The notes beneath the pieces were generated by a model. The model did not search any database. It saw only the letters and a program-made list of their open reading frames with translations, and was not told where the DNA came from. The position numbers and the translations under genes were made by a program. From Oscillospiraceae bacterium (lineage in GTDB: Bacteria; Bacillota; Clostridia; Oscillospirales; Ruminococcaceae), in the NCBI GenBank assembly GCA_017547525.1, contig JAFYPL010000010.1, forward strand, positions 26,141 through 90,140: a stretch of 64,000 nt of DNA. The letters are read 5' to 3'. Positions 36,096 to 45,700 of this stretch are shown one piece after another. Numbering within the stretch: position 1 is the stretch's first letter; each line of letters starts with the position of its first letter.

Positions 36096-37298
36096 ATGAG
36101 AAAGAAAATTACTTTAAGCGCAGCCATCAGCTATATGTTTATTGCTATGACTGTTACATTCTGCCTGACAATGATACTGTCTGCCAGAATGTTTGAAGCA
36201 ACAGTATCATCAGTAAACGAAAAAGAGGCAATGTACGACAAAGTGTCTGACATTGACCGGGTAGTAAGACAGAACTACTATACTGTTATCGATGATACAG
36301 CTATAAATGACAGCCTTTCTTCCGGCTATATGGCAGGTCTTAAGGATTCTGAATCTAGATATCTGTCAGCTGCAGCAGTAACAGAATATCAGGAAGAAAT
36401 GAGTGGTAAAATAATCGGTATTGGTATGGATATCGTGAAATCCAAAGAAGACGGTGGTTACCTGCGTGTATACAAAGTGTACGCAGAATCACCTGCGGAT
36501 GTACAGGGTATAGTAGTTGATGACCTGCTGACAGCTATCAACGGTATCAGCACTATCAATATGTCTGAACAGGATGCTGTAAAAATGCTGTCCGGTAAAT
36601 CTGGTACAGTGGTAAACGTAACATATCGCCACGAAGATGCTGAAACTTCAGCTGACCTGGTTCACAAAGCATATGATGCACCATCTGTATCCTACTCTAT
36701 TGAAGATACTGTAGGTTATATCAAAATCACAAACTTCTCATCCAGAACAGCTTCTGAACTGGAATACGCAGCAAACAACCTGACCAGTCAGGGTGCAACA
36801 AGCCTGTGTATCGATATCAGAAGCAACAGCAGCCGTGACTTTGACAGTGCCGCTGACGCAGCGGATATCCTGCTGAAAGAAGGCACAACAATGTATGCTG
36901 TATATCAGGATGGCGAAAGAAAAGTACTGTACACATCTGATAAAACCAGCACAACATTGCCAGTGGCACTTATAACAAACGGTGGCACAGGCTATGCAGC
37001 AGAAATGTTTGCAGTTATGCTGAAAGACTCAGCAGGTGCAAAAACTGTAGGTACAACTACAATGGGTAAAGGCACCCTGCAGAAACTGTTCCGTCTGCCT
37101 GACGGCAGTGGTGTAGTACTGACTGTAGCTACACTGTCACCTGTTTCATCCACATCTTACGCTGGTACAGGTATTGCACCTGACTACGAAAAAGCACTGG
37201 ATGCAGCACAGGAATCAAACGCACACACATTCACTGTAAGCAATGACCCACAGATTCTCCGCGCATTTGAAGTAGCGAAGAATCTGACAGTTCAGTAA
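36096..37298 (+). CDS. S41-family C-terminal processing protease homologue, nucleophile missing
   Basis: Exported 400-residue protein related to CtpA/CtpB. It has an N-terminal membrane anchor (about 9-30), a linker (to about 90), a PDZ domain (about 110-195) and an S41 core (about 205-370). In active enzymes the nucleophile serine is in TASAS, 25 residues before the lysine of GKG. Here the corresponding block is TGYAAE, so the serine position is Y300, while K325 in MGKGTLQ is kept. The enzyme should be inactive by the Ser-Lys mechanism and may act as a scaffold or regulator. In Bacillus ctpB also lies near ftsEX. AGGGAGG precedes the ATG. Confidence 0.88.
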   Translation: MRKKITLSAAISYMFIAMTVTFCLTMILSARMFEATVSSVNEKEAMYDKVSDIDRVVRQNYYTVIDDTAINDSLSSGYMAGLKDSESRYLSAAAVTEYQEEMSGKIIGIGMDIVKSKEDGGYLRVYKVYAESPADVQGIVVDDLLTAINGISTINMSEQDAVKMLSGKSGTVVNVTYRHEDAETSADLVHKAYDAPSVSYSIEDTVGYIKITNFSSRTASELEYAANNLTSQGATSLCIDIRSNSSRDFDSAADAADILLKEGTTMYAVYQDGERKVLYTSDKTSTTLPVALITNGGTGYAAEMFAVMLKDSAGAKTVGTTTMGKGTLQKLFRLPDGSGVVLTVATLSPVSSTSYAGTGIAPDYEKALDAAQESNAHTFTVSNDPQILRAFEVAKNLTVQ

Positions 37299-37308
37299 TT
37301 GCACGAAT

Positions 37309-37343
37309 AAAAAAAGAGTGGTTTTTAACCACTCTTTTATTTT
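37309..37343. terminator. Bidirectional terminator after the ftsEX cluster
   Basis: AAAAGAGTGGTT pairs with AACCACTCTTTT around a 3-base T loop, followed by ATTTTTT on the plus strand; A-rich sequence on the other side serves the minus-strand gene. Confidence 0.88.
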
Positions 37344-37350
37344 TTATATA

Positions 37351-38298
37351 TTACTGTTTCAGCAGCCACGCAGCGCATGCCACGTCTTCACAGGCTAGCC
37401 CCTGAGATTCAAACATAGTGATATCTTTGTTGTCAGTTCTGGCGGTTACTTTGCCGCTTATTACCCGTGCCAGATCGCCTTGTATATGGCTTTCACCTAT
37501 AATACCTTCGTTGAGAGGGAACAGGTAGTCACCAGCTTCATTACGACAGGAATCATAGTTATCACAGAAAAGTCGCGCTTTTGCCACACATTCGCTGTCC
37601 AGTTCGCGTGTGGTTTTACTGCATGCGCCTACGGCATTTATGTGGGCACCAGGTTTCACCCACTTACCAAAAAGAACAGGTACAGGGGATGGTGTCAGAG
37701 TGTTTATTATATCTGCATCCCTTACTGCATCTTCGCATTTTTCGCAAGGAATAAATTCTATTTCAGGATACTCATCTTTGTGTGTTTCGCAGAACTTTTC
37801 GCTTTCGGCCAATGTAGGACACCACACAGTTACTTTCTTTATATCTCTTACCAGTGTGATAGCTTTCAGATGCATTACTGCCTGTACACCGCCACCGATA
37901 AGACACATTGTATGGCTGTCTTTTTTTGCCATATAGTCTGTGGCCAGAGCACTTACTGCACCGGTACGTATAGCAGTGATTGCTGTACCATCGCAGATGC
38001 CCAGCAACTGACCATCATCATTGGAGAATACTGCTACTATACCCAGATGGCTAGGCAGGCCTTTGGCATGGTTTGTATGAAAAGCTGTGATAAGTTTTGC
38101 GCCGCATACATCTTCTGTAGGAATAACAGCGGGCATGACACCGAATACTTTTCCTGCTTCCACAGGAAAAACACTGCGCAGTTTGTTTTCTATTTTTTCT
38201 TCTGCAAAAGCAGTGAAAACGTTTTTCATCAGACCTATGCAGGTTTTCATGTCCAGCATGTTGTTTATCTGATGTTCAGATAAAAATTTCAGATCCAT
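37351..38298 (-). CDS. Ornithine cyclodeaminase/mu-crystallin family protein
   Basis: NAD(P)-dependent enzyme of 315 residues. The Rossmann motif LIGGGVQAVMHLKAI is near residues 130-146, and the family features LPSHLGIVAVFSNDDG, DGTAITAIRTGAVSALA and VGACSKTTRELD are present. Members act as ornithine cyclodeaminase, alanine dehydrogenase, ketimine reductase or amino-acid dehydrogenases, so the substrate is not assignable. It is monocistronic on the minus strand, between two terminators. Confidence 0.85.
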   Translation of the reverse strand: MDLKFLSEHQINNMLDMKTCIGLMKNVFTAFAEEKIENKLRSVFPVEAGKVFGVMPAVIPTEDVCGAKLITAFHTNHAKGLPSHLGIVAVFSNDDGQLLGICDGTAITAIRTGAVSALATDYMAKKDSHTMCLIGGGVQAVMHLKAITLVRDIKKVTVWCPTLAESEKFCETHKDEYPEIEFIPCEKCEDAVRDADIINTLTPSPVPVLFGKWVKPGAHINAVGACSKTTRELDSECVAKARLFCDNYDSCRNEAGDYLFPLNEGIIGESHIQGDLARVISGKVTARTDNKDITMFESQGLACEDVACAAWLLKQ

Positions 38299-38379
38299 TT
38301 TACATTACCTCGGTTCACAGTTATTAATATTTTCAGTATATCAGTAAAATCCTATAAAATAAAGAGAAAAAATTTTCAA

Positions 38380-38410
38380 TAAAAACAGGCGGTACACTAT
38401 GTACCGCCTG
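38380..38410 (-). terminator. Terminator of fhs
   Basis: CAGGCGGTACA (38386-38396) and TGTACCGCCTG (38400-38410) form an 11-bp stem with a 3-base loop; TTTTTATTG follows on the minus strand. Confidence 0.9.
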
Positions 38411-38422
38411 AAAATATTTATA

Positions 38423-40090
38423 TCAGAACAGACCTTTGATTACGCCGTTTTCATCTATATCAATGTTCAGTGCGGCTGGCTGCTTTGGCAGACCAGGCAT
38501 TGTCATGATTTCACCCATTACAGCTACTACAAAGCCCGCACCGGCTGAAAGTCTCAGCTCGCGTACATTCATTGTAAAGCCTTCCGGTGCAGCCAGCAGA
38601 CTGGCGTTATCAGAGAAGGAGTACTGTGTCTTAGCTATACATACAGGAAGTCTGTCATAACCGGCAGCAGCCAGTGTTTTCAGCATTGTTTGTGCAGATT
38701 TTGCAAACGTAACGTCATCAGCACCATATATTTTTTTACATACAGCTCTGATTTTTTCGTCTACTGTCAGGTCAGCGTCATAAGTGAACTGGATTTCTGT
38801 GTTTTCATGCATTACTTCCAGTACTTTTTCAGCCAGTTCAATGCCGCCTTCGCCACCTTTGGCGAACACATCACTGTTGGCACATTCCACGCCCATTTCA
38901 GCACAGTATGCGAACACAGCCTGTTTTTCGGCTTCAGTATCTGTAGGGAAGCTGTTTATAGCTACCACACATGGCAGTCCGAAATTATCTTTGATATTGT
39001 GGATATGTCTGCCGAGGTTAGGCAGGCCTTTTTTCAGCGCTTCCAGATTTTCGTTGTTCAATTCAACTTTTGCCACACCACCGTGGTGTTTCAGTGCCCT
39101 GATTGTAGCTACGATAACCACCGCATTAGGTGACAGGCCGTTCATGCGGCATTTGATGTCCAGAAATTTTTCAGCACCGAGGTCAGCGCCAAAGCCTGCT
39201 TCTGTTACTACATAGTCGCCCAGTTTCATAGCCAATTTTGTGGCCACTGCGCTGTTGCAACCATGAGCAATATTTGCGAAAGGACCGCCATGGATAAGGC
39301 ATGGTGTGTTTTCCAGAGTCTGTACAAGGTTAGGATTGATAGCATCTTTCAGCAGGGAAGCCAGTGCACCCTGTACACCCAGCTGTGCCACTGTTACAGG
39401 TTCGTTTGCAAATGTGTAGCCTACAACGATTCTGGACAGTCTTTCTTTCAGGTCAGCAAGGTCTGCTGCCAGACAGAATACCGCCATGATTTCACTGGCT
39501 ACAGTGATGTCAAAACCGTCTTCTCGTGGGGTACCGTTGATACGACCGCCTAGACCATCGGTTATAAAACGTAGCTGTCTGTCGTTCATGTCAACACAGC
39601 GTTTCCATGTAACTCTTCTAGGGTCAATGTTCAGCTGGTTACCCTGATAAATATGGTTATCAACAATAGCAGCCAACAGGTTGTTTGCGGCACCTATAGC
39701 ATGAAGATCACCTGTGAAATGCAGGTTGATGTCTTCCATAGGTACTACCTGTGCATAACCGCCGCCTGCGGCACCACCTTTCACACCAAATACAGGGCCA
39801 AGGCTTGGTTCTCTCAGAGCCAGCACTACGTTTTTACCCAGTTTTGCCAGACCGTCACCCAGACCAATGGATGTGGTTGTTTTACCTTCGCCGGCAGGTG
39901 TAGGGCTTATGGCAGTAACCAGAATAAGCTTTCCTTTTTTATCAGGTATTTCTTTTACTTTTGCCAGATCGATTTTTGCCTTGTAATCGCCATACAGGCT
40001 GATTTCTTTACGGCTGAGTCCGATTTTTCCGGCTACTTCTTCGATAGGCAGCATAACAGCTGACTGTGCGATTTCGATATCACTTCTCAT
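38423..40090 (-). CDS. fhs: Formate-tetrahydrofolate ligase
   Basis: ATP-dependent synthesis of 10-formyl-THF from formate, feeding purine and one-carbon metabolism (or the methyl branch of the Wood-Ljungdahl pathway). 555 residues, full length. The P-loop [11 protein letters not shown] is at 63-73, and [21 protein letters not shown] and [11 protein letters not shown] are intact. AGGAGG precedes the ATG. No other acetogenesis genes are nearby, so a biosynthetic role is the simpler reading. Confidence 0.97.
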   Translation of the reverse strand: MRSDIEIAQSAVMLPIEEVAGKIGLSRKEISLYGDYKAKIDLAKVKEIPDKKGKLILVTAISPTPAGEGKTTTSIGLGDGLAKLGKNVVLALREPSLGPVFGVKGGAAGGGYAQVVPMEDINLHFTGDLHAIGAANNLLAAIVDNHIYQGNQLNIDPRRVTWKRCVDMNDRQLRFITDGLGGRINGTPREDGFDITVASEIMAVFCLAADLADLKERLSRIVVGYTFANEPVTVAQLGVQGALASLLKDAINPNLVQTLENTPCLIHGGPFANIAHGCNSAVATKLAMKLGDYVVTEAGFGADLGAEKFLDIKCRMNGLSPNAVVIVATIRALKHHGGVAKVELNNENLEALKKGLPNLGRHIHNIKDNFGLPCVVAINSFPTDTEAEKQAVFAYCAEMGVECANSDVFAKGGEGGIELAEKVLEVMHENTEIQFTYDADLTVDEKIRAVCKKIYGADDVTFAKSAQTMLKTLAAAGYDRLPVCIAKTQYSFSDNASLLAAPEGFTMNVRELRLSAGAGFVVAVMGEIMTMPGLPKQPAALNIDIDENGVIKGLF

Positions 40091-40166
40091 TTTTACCTCC
40101 TATATGTTTAGACTGATGATGGTGAATTGCTTTCAGAGCAAAACCCATGAAACATATATAGGAATC

Positions 40167-40195
40167 ATTGTACACTATAGCAAAAATTATTTCAA
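40167..40195 (-). promoter_or_regulatory. Promoter of fhs
   Basis: On the minus strand TTGAAA (40190-40195), 17-base spacer, TACAAT (40167-40172). It leaves a leader of about 70 bases, in which I see no known riboswitch. Confidence 0.65.
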
Positions 40196-40244
40196 TCCAG
40201 GTGTGAAAAATTCATCATAATCGCAAATTTCACAATACAATATA

Positions 40245-40274
40245 TTGTACAAAAAGTTAAAAATATGGTATAAT
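40245..40274 (+). promoter_or_regulatory. Promoter of the cysteine desulfurase-thiI operon
   Basis: TTGTAC (40245-40250), 18-base spacer ending TGG, perfect TATAAT (40269-40274) with extended -10. Confidence 0.65.
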
Positions 40275-40360
40275 TTATCGGATAATATTTATATTTTTTG
40301 TGTACAGTTTTCCGGGAGCATAATACCGGCAGAACTGTTTTGAAAAAGAGGTTGTTATTT

Positions 40361-41497
40361 ATGATATATCTTGATAATGCGGCTACTACTCCGGTAAATC
40401 CACAGGTGGCACGGGTAATAGCGGAAAGCCTTAAAAACGACTTTGCAAATCCGTCTTCACTGTACTCTATTGGTGCTAAAAGTGAAATGGCCATGGACAA
40501 AGCCAGAGAATTCGTAGCAGGTTGCATCGGTGCAAAAGGCAGTGAACTTTACTTTACTTCCTGCGCCAGTGAAAGCAACAATATAGCTATTTACGGCTTG
40601 GCACTGGCACGCAGAAACTGGGGTAAAAAAGTGATTACCACAGGTTATGAACATCCTGCTGTACGTCAGCCATTTGAGTTTCTGGGAGAAATGGGTTTTG
40701 AAGTAGTGGAAATAAACCCTGATAAAACAGGTGTGGTTGACGAAAATGCCATACTTGATGCAGTAGACAGCAAAACCTGTCTGGTAAGTCTGATTCATGT
40801 AAACAATGAAACAGGTGCAAAAATAGATATAGAAAAACTGACAGCAAGGATAAAAGAAAAAAATCCACGTACAGCTATCCATATCGATGCAGTACAGAGT
40901 TTTATGAAATATCCGCTGGATGTAAAAAAACTGAAAATAGAATCCCTTTCATTTTCAGGTCATAAAATAAATGGCCCAAAAGGCATCGGTGGTCTGTACC
41001 TGAGACAGGGTACAAACATCAAACCGGTATTCCTGGGCGGTGGTCAGGAAAAAGGCCTGCGCGCAGGCACCGAAAACATTCACTACATTCAGGGTCTGGC
41101 AAAAGCATGTGAACTGCTGAAACCAAACATGATGAACAATCTGCGTCATTATGCTCAGCTGAAAAAACAGCTGATGGAAGGTCTTGCACAGTTTGACAAT
41201 GTGGTTATAAACAGCCCTGAAAACGCAGTACCTTACACAGTGAACCTGTCATTTACAGGATACCGCAGCGAAACTTTACTGCACTTCCTTGACAGCAAAG
41301 GTATTTGTGTATCATCCGGGTCAGCTTGTTCAAAAGGCAGCCGGAGCCATACTCTTACAGTTATGAAACTGCCTGCTGACAGAATAGATTCGTCTCTGCG
41401 TGTATCATTCGGTGTACAGAATACCGAAGCAGACGTAGATGCATTGCTGACAGCACTGGCAGAAGCCAAAGAAAAATTACAGAAGGTGAAAAGATAA
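40361..41497 (+). CDS. Cysteine desulfurase (NifS/IscS type)
   Basis: PLP enzyme of 378 residues that removes sulfur from cysteine and passes it on as a persulfide. The start at 40361 gives the canonical MIYLDNAATTP; the longer frame from 40298 is spurious, and AAGAGG lies upstream. The PLP lysine is K202 in SGHKINGPKG, and the persulfide cysteine C323 is in SSGSACSKGS. It abuts thiI, so its main client is probably ThiI; it could also supply MnmA. A role in Fe-S assembly is possible, but no iscU/sufU lies beside it. Confidence 0.92.
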   Translation: MIYLDNAATTPVNPQVARVIAESLKNDFANPSSLYSIGAKSEMAMDKAREFVAGCIGAKGSELYFTSCASESNNIAIYGLALARRNWGKKVITTGYEHPAVRQPFEFLGEMGFEVVEINPDKTGVVDENAILDAVDSKTCLVSLIHVNNETGAKIDIEKLTARIKEKNPRTAIHIDAVQSFMKYPLDVKKLKIESLSFSGHKINGPKGIGGLYLRQGTNIKPVFLGGGQEKGLRAGTENIHYIQGLAKACELLKPNMMNNLRHYAQLKKQLMEGLAQFDNVVINSPENAVPYTVNLSFTGYRSETLLHFLDSKGICVSSGSACSKGSRSHTLTVMKLPADRIDSSLRVSFGVQNTEADVDALLTALAEAKEKLQKVKR

Positions 41498-42682
41498 ATG
41501 AAACAGCTTATTATGTGTTATCTGGGCGAAATGGCTCTGAAAGGCCTGAACAAATCCACTTTTGAAGCCCAGCTGATGAAAACAATCAGAAACAGAATCA
41601 GAAATCTGGGTCAGTTCAAAATTTACAAAGCCCAGTCTACATTCTACATCGAACCAGAAGATGAATTCTGCGATGTGGATGCAGCATTTGAAAAAATCAA
41701 AAAAGTATTCGGTATTGCTGCAGTTTCCAAAGCAGTAGTTACAGAAAAAGACTTTGATAAAATCGCAGAAATCGCACCTGTATATCTGGAAGATGCACTG
41801 AAAAATGCCAGAACTTTCAAAGTAACAGCAAAAAGAAGTGATAAGTCTTTCCCAATGGGCTCACTGGAAATTTCCCGTGAAGTAGGCGCGGCTATCCTGC
41901 GCAAATTCCACCACCTGAAAGTAGATGTGCACAATCCACAGGTTACAGTTATGGTTGAAATCCGTGACTTTGGTGCATACATCCACGAAGCAAAACAGCC
42001 AGGTGCGGGCGGTATGCCTGTTTCCACTTCCGGTAAAGGTGCGCTGATGCTGTCCGGTGGTATCGACAGCCCGGTTGCAGCATATATGATGGCAAAACGT
42101 GGTATGTCCATTATGTCTGTTCATTTTGCGTCTCCACCATACACAAGTGAAAGAGCAAGAAACAAAGTAATCACACTGGCAGAAAAACTGACAGACTACA
42201 CAGGCGACATGAACCTGTTTATTGTACCGTTCACAACAGTACAGGAATATATCCGTGACCATGGTGTACCAGAGCTGTTCACTATCCTGATGCGCCGCAG
42301 TATGATGCGTATCACAGAAAAACTGGCACAGAAATTTGGTGCCAGCGCTATCATCACAGGCGAAAGTCTGGGGCAGGTAGCCAGCCAGACTATGGCCGCT
42401 ATCACAGCTACAAATGACAGCGTGGATATGCCTATATTCCGCCCAGTAATCGGTATGGACAAAACAGAAATCACAGAAATCGCAAGAAAGATCGATACAT
42501 TCGAAACATCTATACTGCCATTTGAAGACTGCTGTACAATCTTTACTCCACCACATCCAAAGACAAAACCTAGTCTGGCTGAAGTAATCGCTGCAGAAGA
42601 AGCAATGGGTCTGGAAGAACTTTTCCGTCTGGAAGCTGAAGCTACAGCAGAATCAGAAAAACTGCGCATCAACGTACAGTAA
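41498..42682 (+). CDS. thiI: tRNA 4-thiouridine synthase ThiI
   Basis: Transfers sulfur to U8 of tRNA and, in some bacteria, to ThiS for thiamine synthesis. 394 residues: an N-terminal ferredoxin-like part, THUMP domain (about 60-165), and PP-loop domain with MLSGGIDSPVAAYM near residue 185. It lacks a C-terminal rhodanese domain, as usual in Firmicutes, so it relies directly on the cysteine desulfurase whose stop codon it abuts. Confidence 0.95.
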   Translation: MKQLIMCYLGEMALKGLNKSTFEAQLMKTIRNRIRNLGQFKIYKAQSTFYIEPEDEFCDVDAAFEKIKKVFGIAAVSKAVVTEKDFDKIAEIAPVYLEDALKNARTFKVTAKRSDKSFPMGSLEISREVGAAILRKFHHLKVDVHNPQVTVMVEIRDFGAYIHEAKQPGAGGMPVSTSGKGALMLSGGIDSPVAAYMMAKRGMSIMSVHFASPPYTSERARNKVITLAEKLTDYTGDMNLFIVPFTTVQEYIRDHGVPELFTILMRRSMMRITEKLAQKFGASAIITGESLGQVASQTMAAITATNDSVDMPIFRPVIGMDKTEITEIARKIDTFETSILPFEDCCTIFTPPHPKTKPSLAEVIAAEEAMGLEELFRLEAEATAESEKLRINVQ

Positions 42683-42745
42683 TTTATTCTGTAAATAAAA
42701 ACGGCTGTGAATCCACAGCGAAAAATCTGATATAGAGGTGATACA

Positions 42746-45700
42746 TTGAAAGCTGAAATAATCTGCGTCGGCACAGAGTTGCTTTTAGGCGACATAGTAA
42801 ATACCAACGCACAGTTTATAGCACAGCAATTATCTGCTCTGGGTATTTCTGTTTACCATCAGCAGGTGGTAGGTGATAACCCTGACAGACTGCATCAGGC
42901 GGCAGAAATAGCGAAAATCCGCAGTGATATTGTTATTTTTACCGGCGGTCTGGGACCTACAGATGACGACCTGACAAAAGAAACAATAGCAAAACTGTAT
43001 AACGACACTCTGGTGTTCAATCAGGATATATGTGACGATATACAGGACTATTTCAATCGTCTTGGCCGCACAATGACAGAAAACAACAAAAAGCAGGCCA
43101 TGGTACCAGCCAACGGCAAATATCTGGAAAACAACTACGGTACTGCACCGGGCATTGTATTTATCGATGATGAAAAAATGGCTATCCTTATGCCTGGTGT
43201 ACCACGCGAAATGAAGCCGATGATGGAAAAACAGGTAGTACCTATGTTGAAAAGGTTGGTACGCGGTGTTATCGAATCCCGTTATGTACATACCATCGGT
43301 ATAGGCGAAAGCGCACTGGAAGAAAAGATAAAAGTACTGCTTGCTTCACGGAATCCTTCCATGGCATTGTATGCCGCGGAGGGAGAGGTTACTGTGCGCA
43401 TAACAGCATCTGCCGTCGATTCAGCTACAGCAAACGATATGCTGGACAGAGCCTACAGCCAGCTGGACAGCCTCATTCATGACTATATTTATAGTGTGGG
43501 TGAAGAGAATATTGAAACCGTGCTGGTAAAGAAACTGAAAGCAGAAAAGAAAACTGTAGCCACAGCTGAAAGCTGCACAGGCGGCACTCTCAGTGCCAGA
43601 ATCACTTCTGTACCTGGTGCATCCGGTGTGTTTTCACTGGGGGTATGCACTTATTCTGACCGGCAGAAACATAAAATACTGGGTGTAAGTCAGGAAGAAC
43701 TGGAAACATATACAGCTGTATCACAGCCGGTAGTATGCCGGATGGCCAGAGGTATTCTGGAAAAGAGTGGTGCTGATTATGCCATAGCCACTACAGGTTA
43801 TGCAGGTCCTGACGGCGGTACACCACAGGAACCTGTGGGTACAGTATATATTGCTGTAGCTACAGCAGACTGCACCTATGTGCGTAAATGTTCATTTGCT
43901 GGTGAAAGAAGCAGAATAATACACCTGGCCAGCCAGAGTGCACTTGATCTTCTGCGCGGAGTGCTTTACGGCATAGATAATCCTGAAGTAAAAATCATTG
44001 ATAATTTCAATGATGATACAATAAACGATGATGAACCAGAAAAGAAAACTGGTTGTTTTAAAACTTTCTTCACACTGATTACTATGATACTTCTGGCTGG
44101 TCTACTGGCCTGGGGTTATCTCTGGTATAAAAATGATGGTAATATAGCTGTAAATCTGCCAAAGGTAGACCTGCCGGCCATAGTTACACAGATAGTGGAC
44201 AAGTTCAAAAAGGATCCGGCTGATGTTTCAGCTGTCCTCAGCGAAAGACAGGCAATCGATTTTTTTTCAAAAGGTTTTGAGAAAGACACCATAAAAACAT
44301 TGGGCAGCCTTCAGTCTCAAAACCATAATCTTGAAGGCTGGCTCACATTCCGCTATTCGAAAAATGAATATCCTGTTTATTCACGGCAGGAAAATCTGCC
44401 GGATGGCGGAGAAATTTACTATCTCCCGGATGGTAAAATCAGCGAATATACATATATATCAGGTTTTACAGACAAAAACTTTTTTGACCTGACTGATTTA
44501 CAGTCTGTACGTGACAACAGCAGTTTTATACTGTTCAGTGACGACAGCCACACCGATTACCAGATTTTCGCGGTGGGTACTTTTTCCCAGCGGGACCTGG
44601 ACGAACTGACAGCCACTGTGGATAAACAGCAGTATATTGTGCAGATACGTGCACGCAGTCTTTTTGATGTGGATGTGTCTGTAAAAGATGCTGATAATCT
44701 GGTGGTTCTGGTCCAGAACAAAGGCGGGGAAAAATATGTGGTGGCTTTTGCAGTAAAAGGCAGCCGTAATACATTCCCTAGTGTGGACATAAAAACAGCG
44801 GCTATATACTCCGACTGGTATATGGTAGATAATAATCTGACAGACGAACTAGCTGGTGAGGCACTGTTGTATGCACAGGAAGTATACGATCGTGATAACT
44901 GGCTGCTGACACCGGTTGTTGTTGAAACACCATCACCTGACAGCAGTGACGATGACACATCTGATACATCACGGTCTCAGGCGGTAAGTCCGTCACCATC
45001 TGTTAAACCAAGTGCGTCACCATCCGCATCACCAAGCCCAACACCAAAAACATCACCGACCCCTACTGCAAGACCAGCGGTTAGCCCGAGTCCGTCACCA
45101 TCTGCCAGACCTACAGTAACACCAAGTGCCACTCCGGCGGTATTACCTAGCCCAGCGGCCACAGTGTCACCATCTGCTACACCGGTGGCAACAGCTACAC
45201 CGACCCCTACTGTTCAGCCTACACCTACTCCACGGTCCACACCTACACCGGTGCCGACTCCGGAACCTACTCCGGTGCCTACACCTGCCGGTGAAATACT
45301 GACAGTAACTATGAACGGTGAGGTAGTATCCGGTCCGGCGGTGCAGATACTTAGCCAGATTGTAGCCATTGAAATGACTTCATCATGGAATCCTGAAGCT
45401 TTGAAAGCTCAGGCGGTAGCTGCACATACATACCTGCTTTATCAGTACTCCAACGGTGTTACAGCTCCATCTGTAGCCGGCAGAACCAGTCCATCACAGG
45501 TGGTGGTAAATGCTGTAAGCGAAGTAGCTGATATTATTATGACAGTTGGCGGCCGTGCGGTATACACACCTTACACTGCATCTGTAGCCGGCAGAACAAA
45601 CCCTGCTGATCAGGTATGGGGCACACCACACTCACATCTGCAGAGCGTGGAAAGTAAGTATGACTATATGTCCAGCGGTTACGAAAAGGTGTATACAATT

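Noticed and set aside
40091-40300. THF or ZTP riboswitch before fhs
   Set aside because: The leader is about 70 bases after the promoter and contains neither of the conserved cores of those families.
44920-45290. Tandem repeats as a CRISPR or minisatellite
   Set aside because: The repetition is irregular and in frame with a Pro/Ser/Thr linker; there are no constant repeats with unique spacers.
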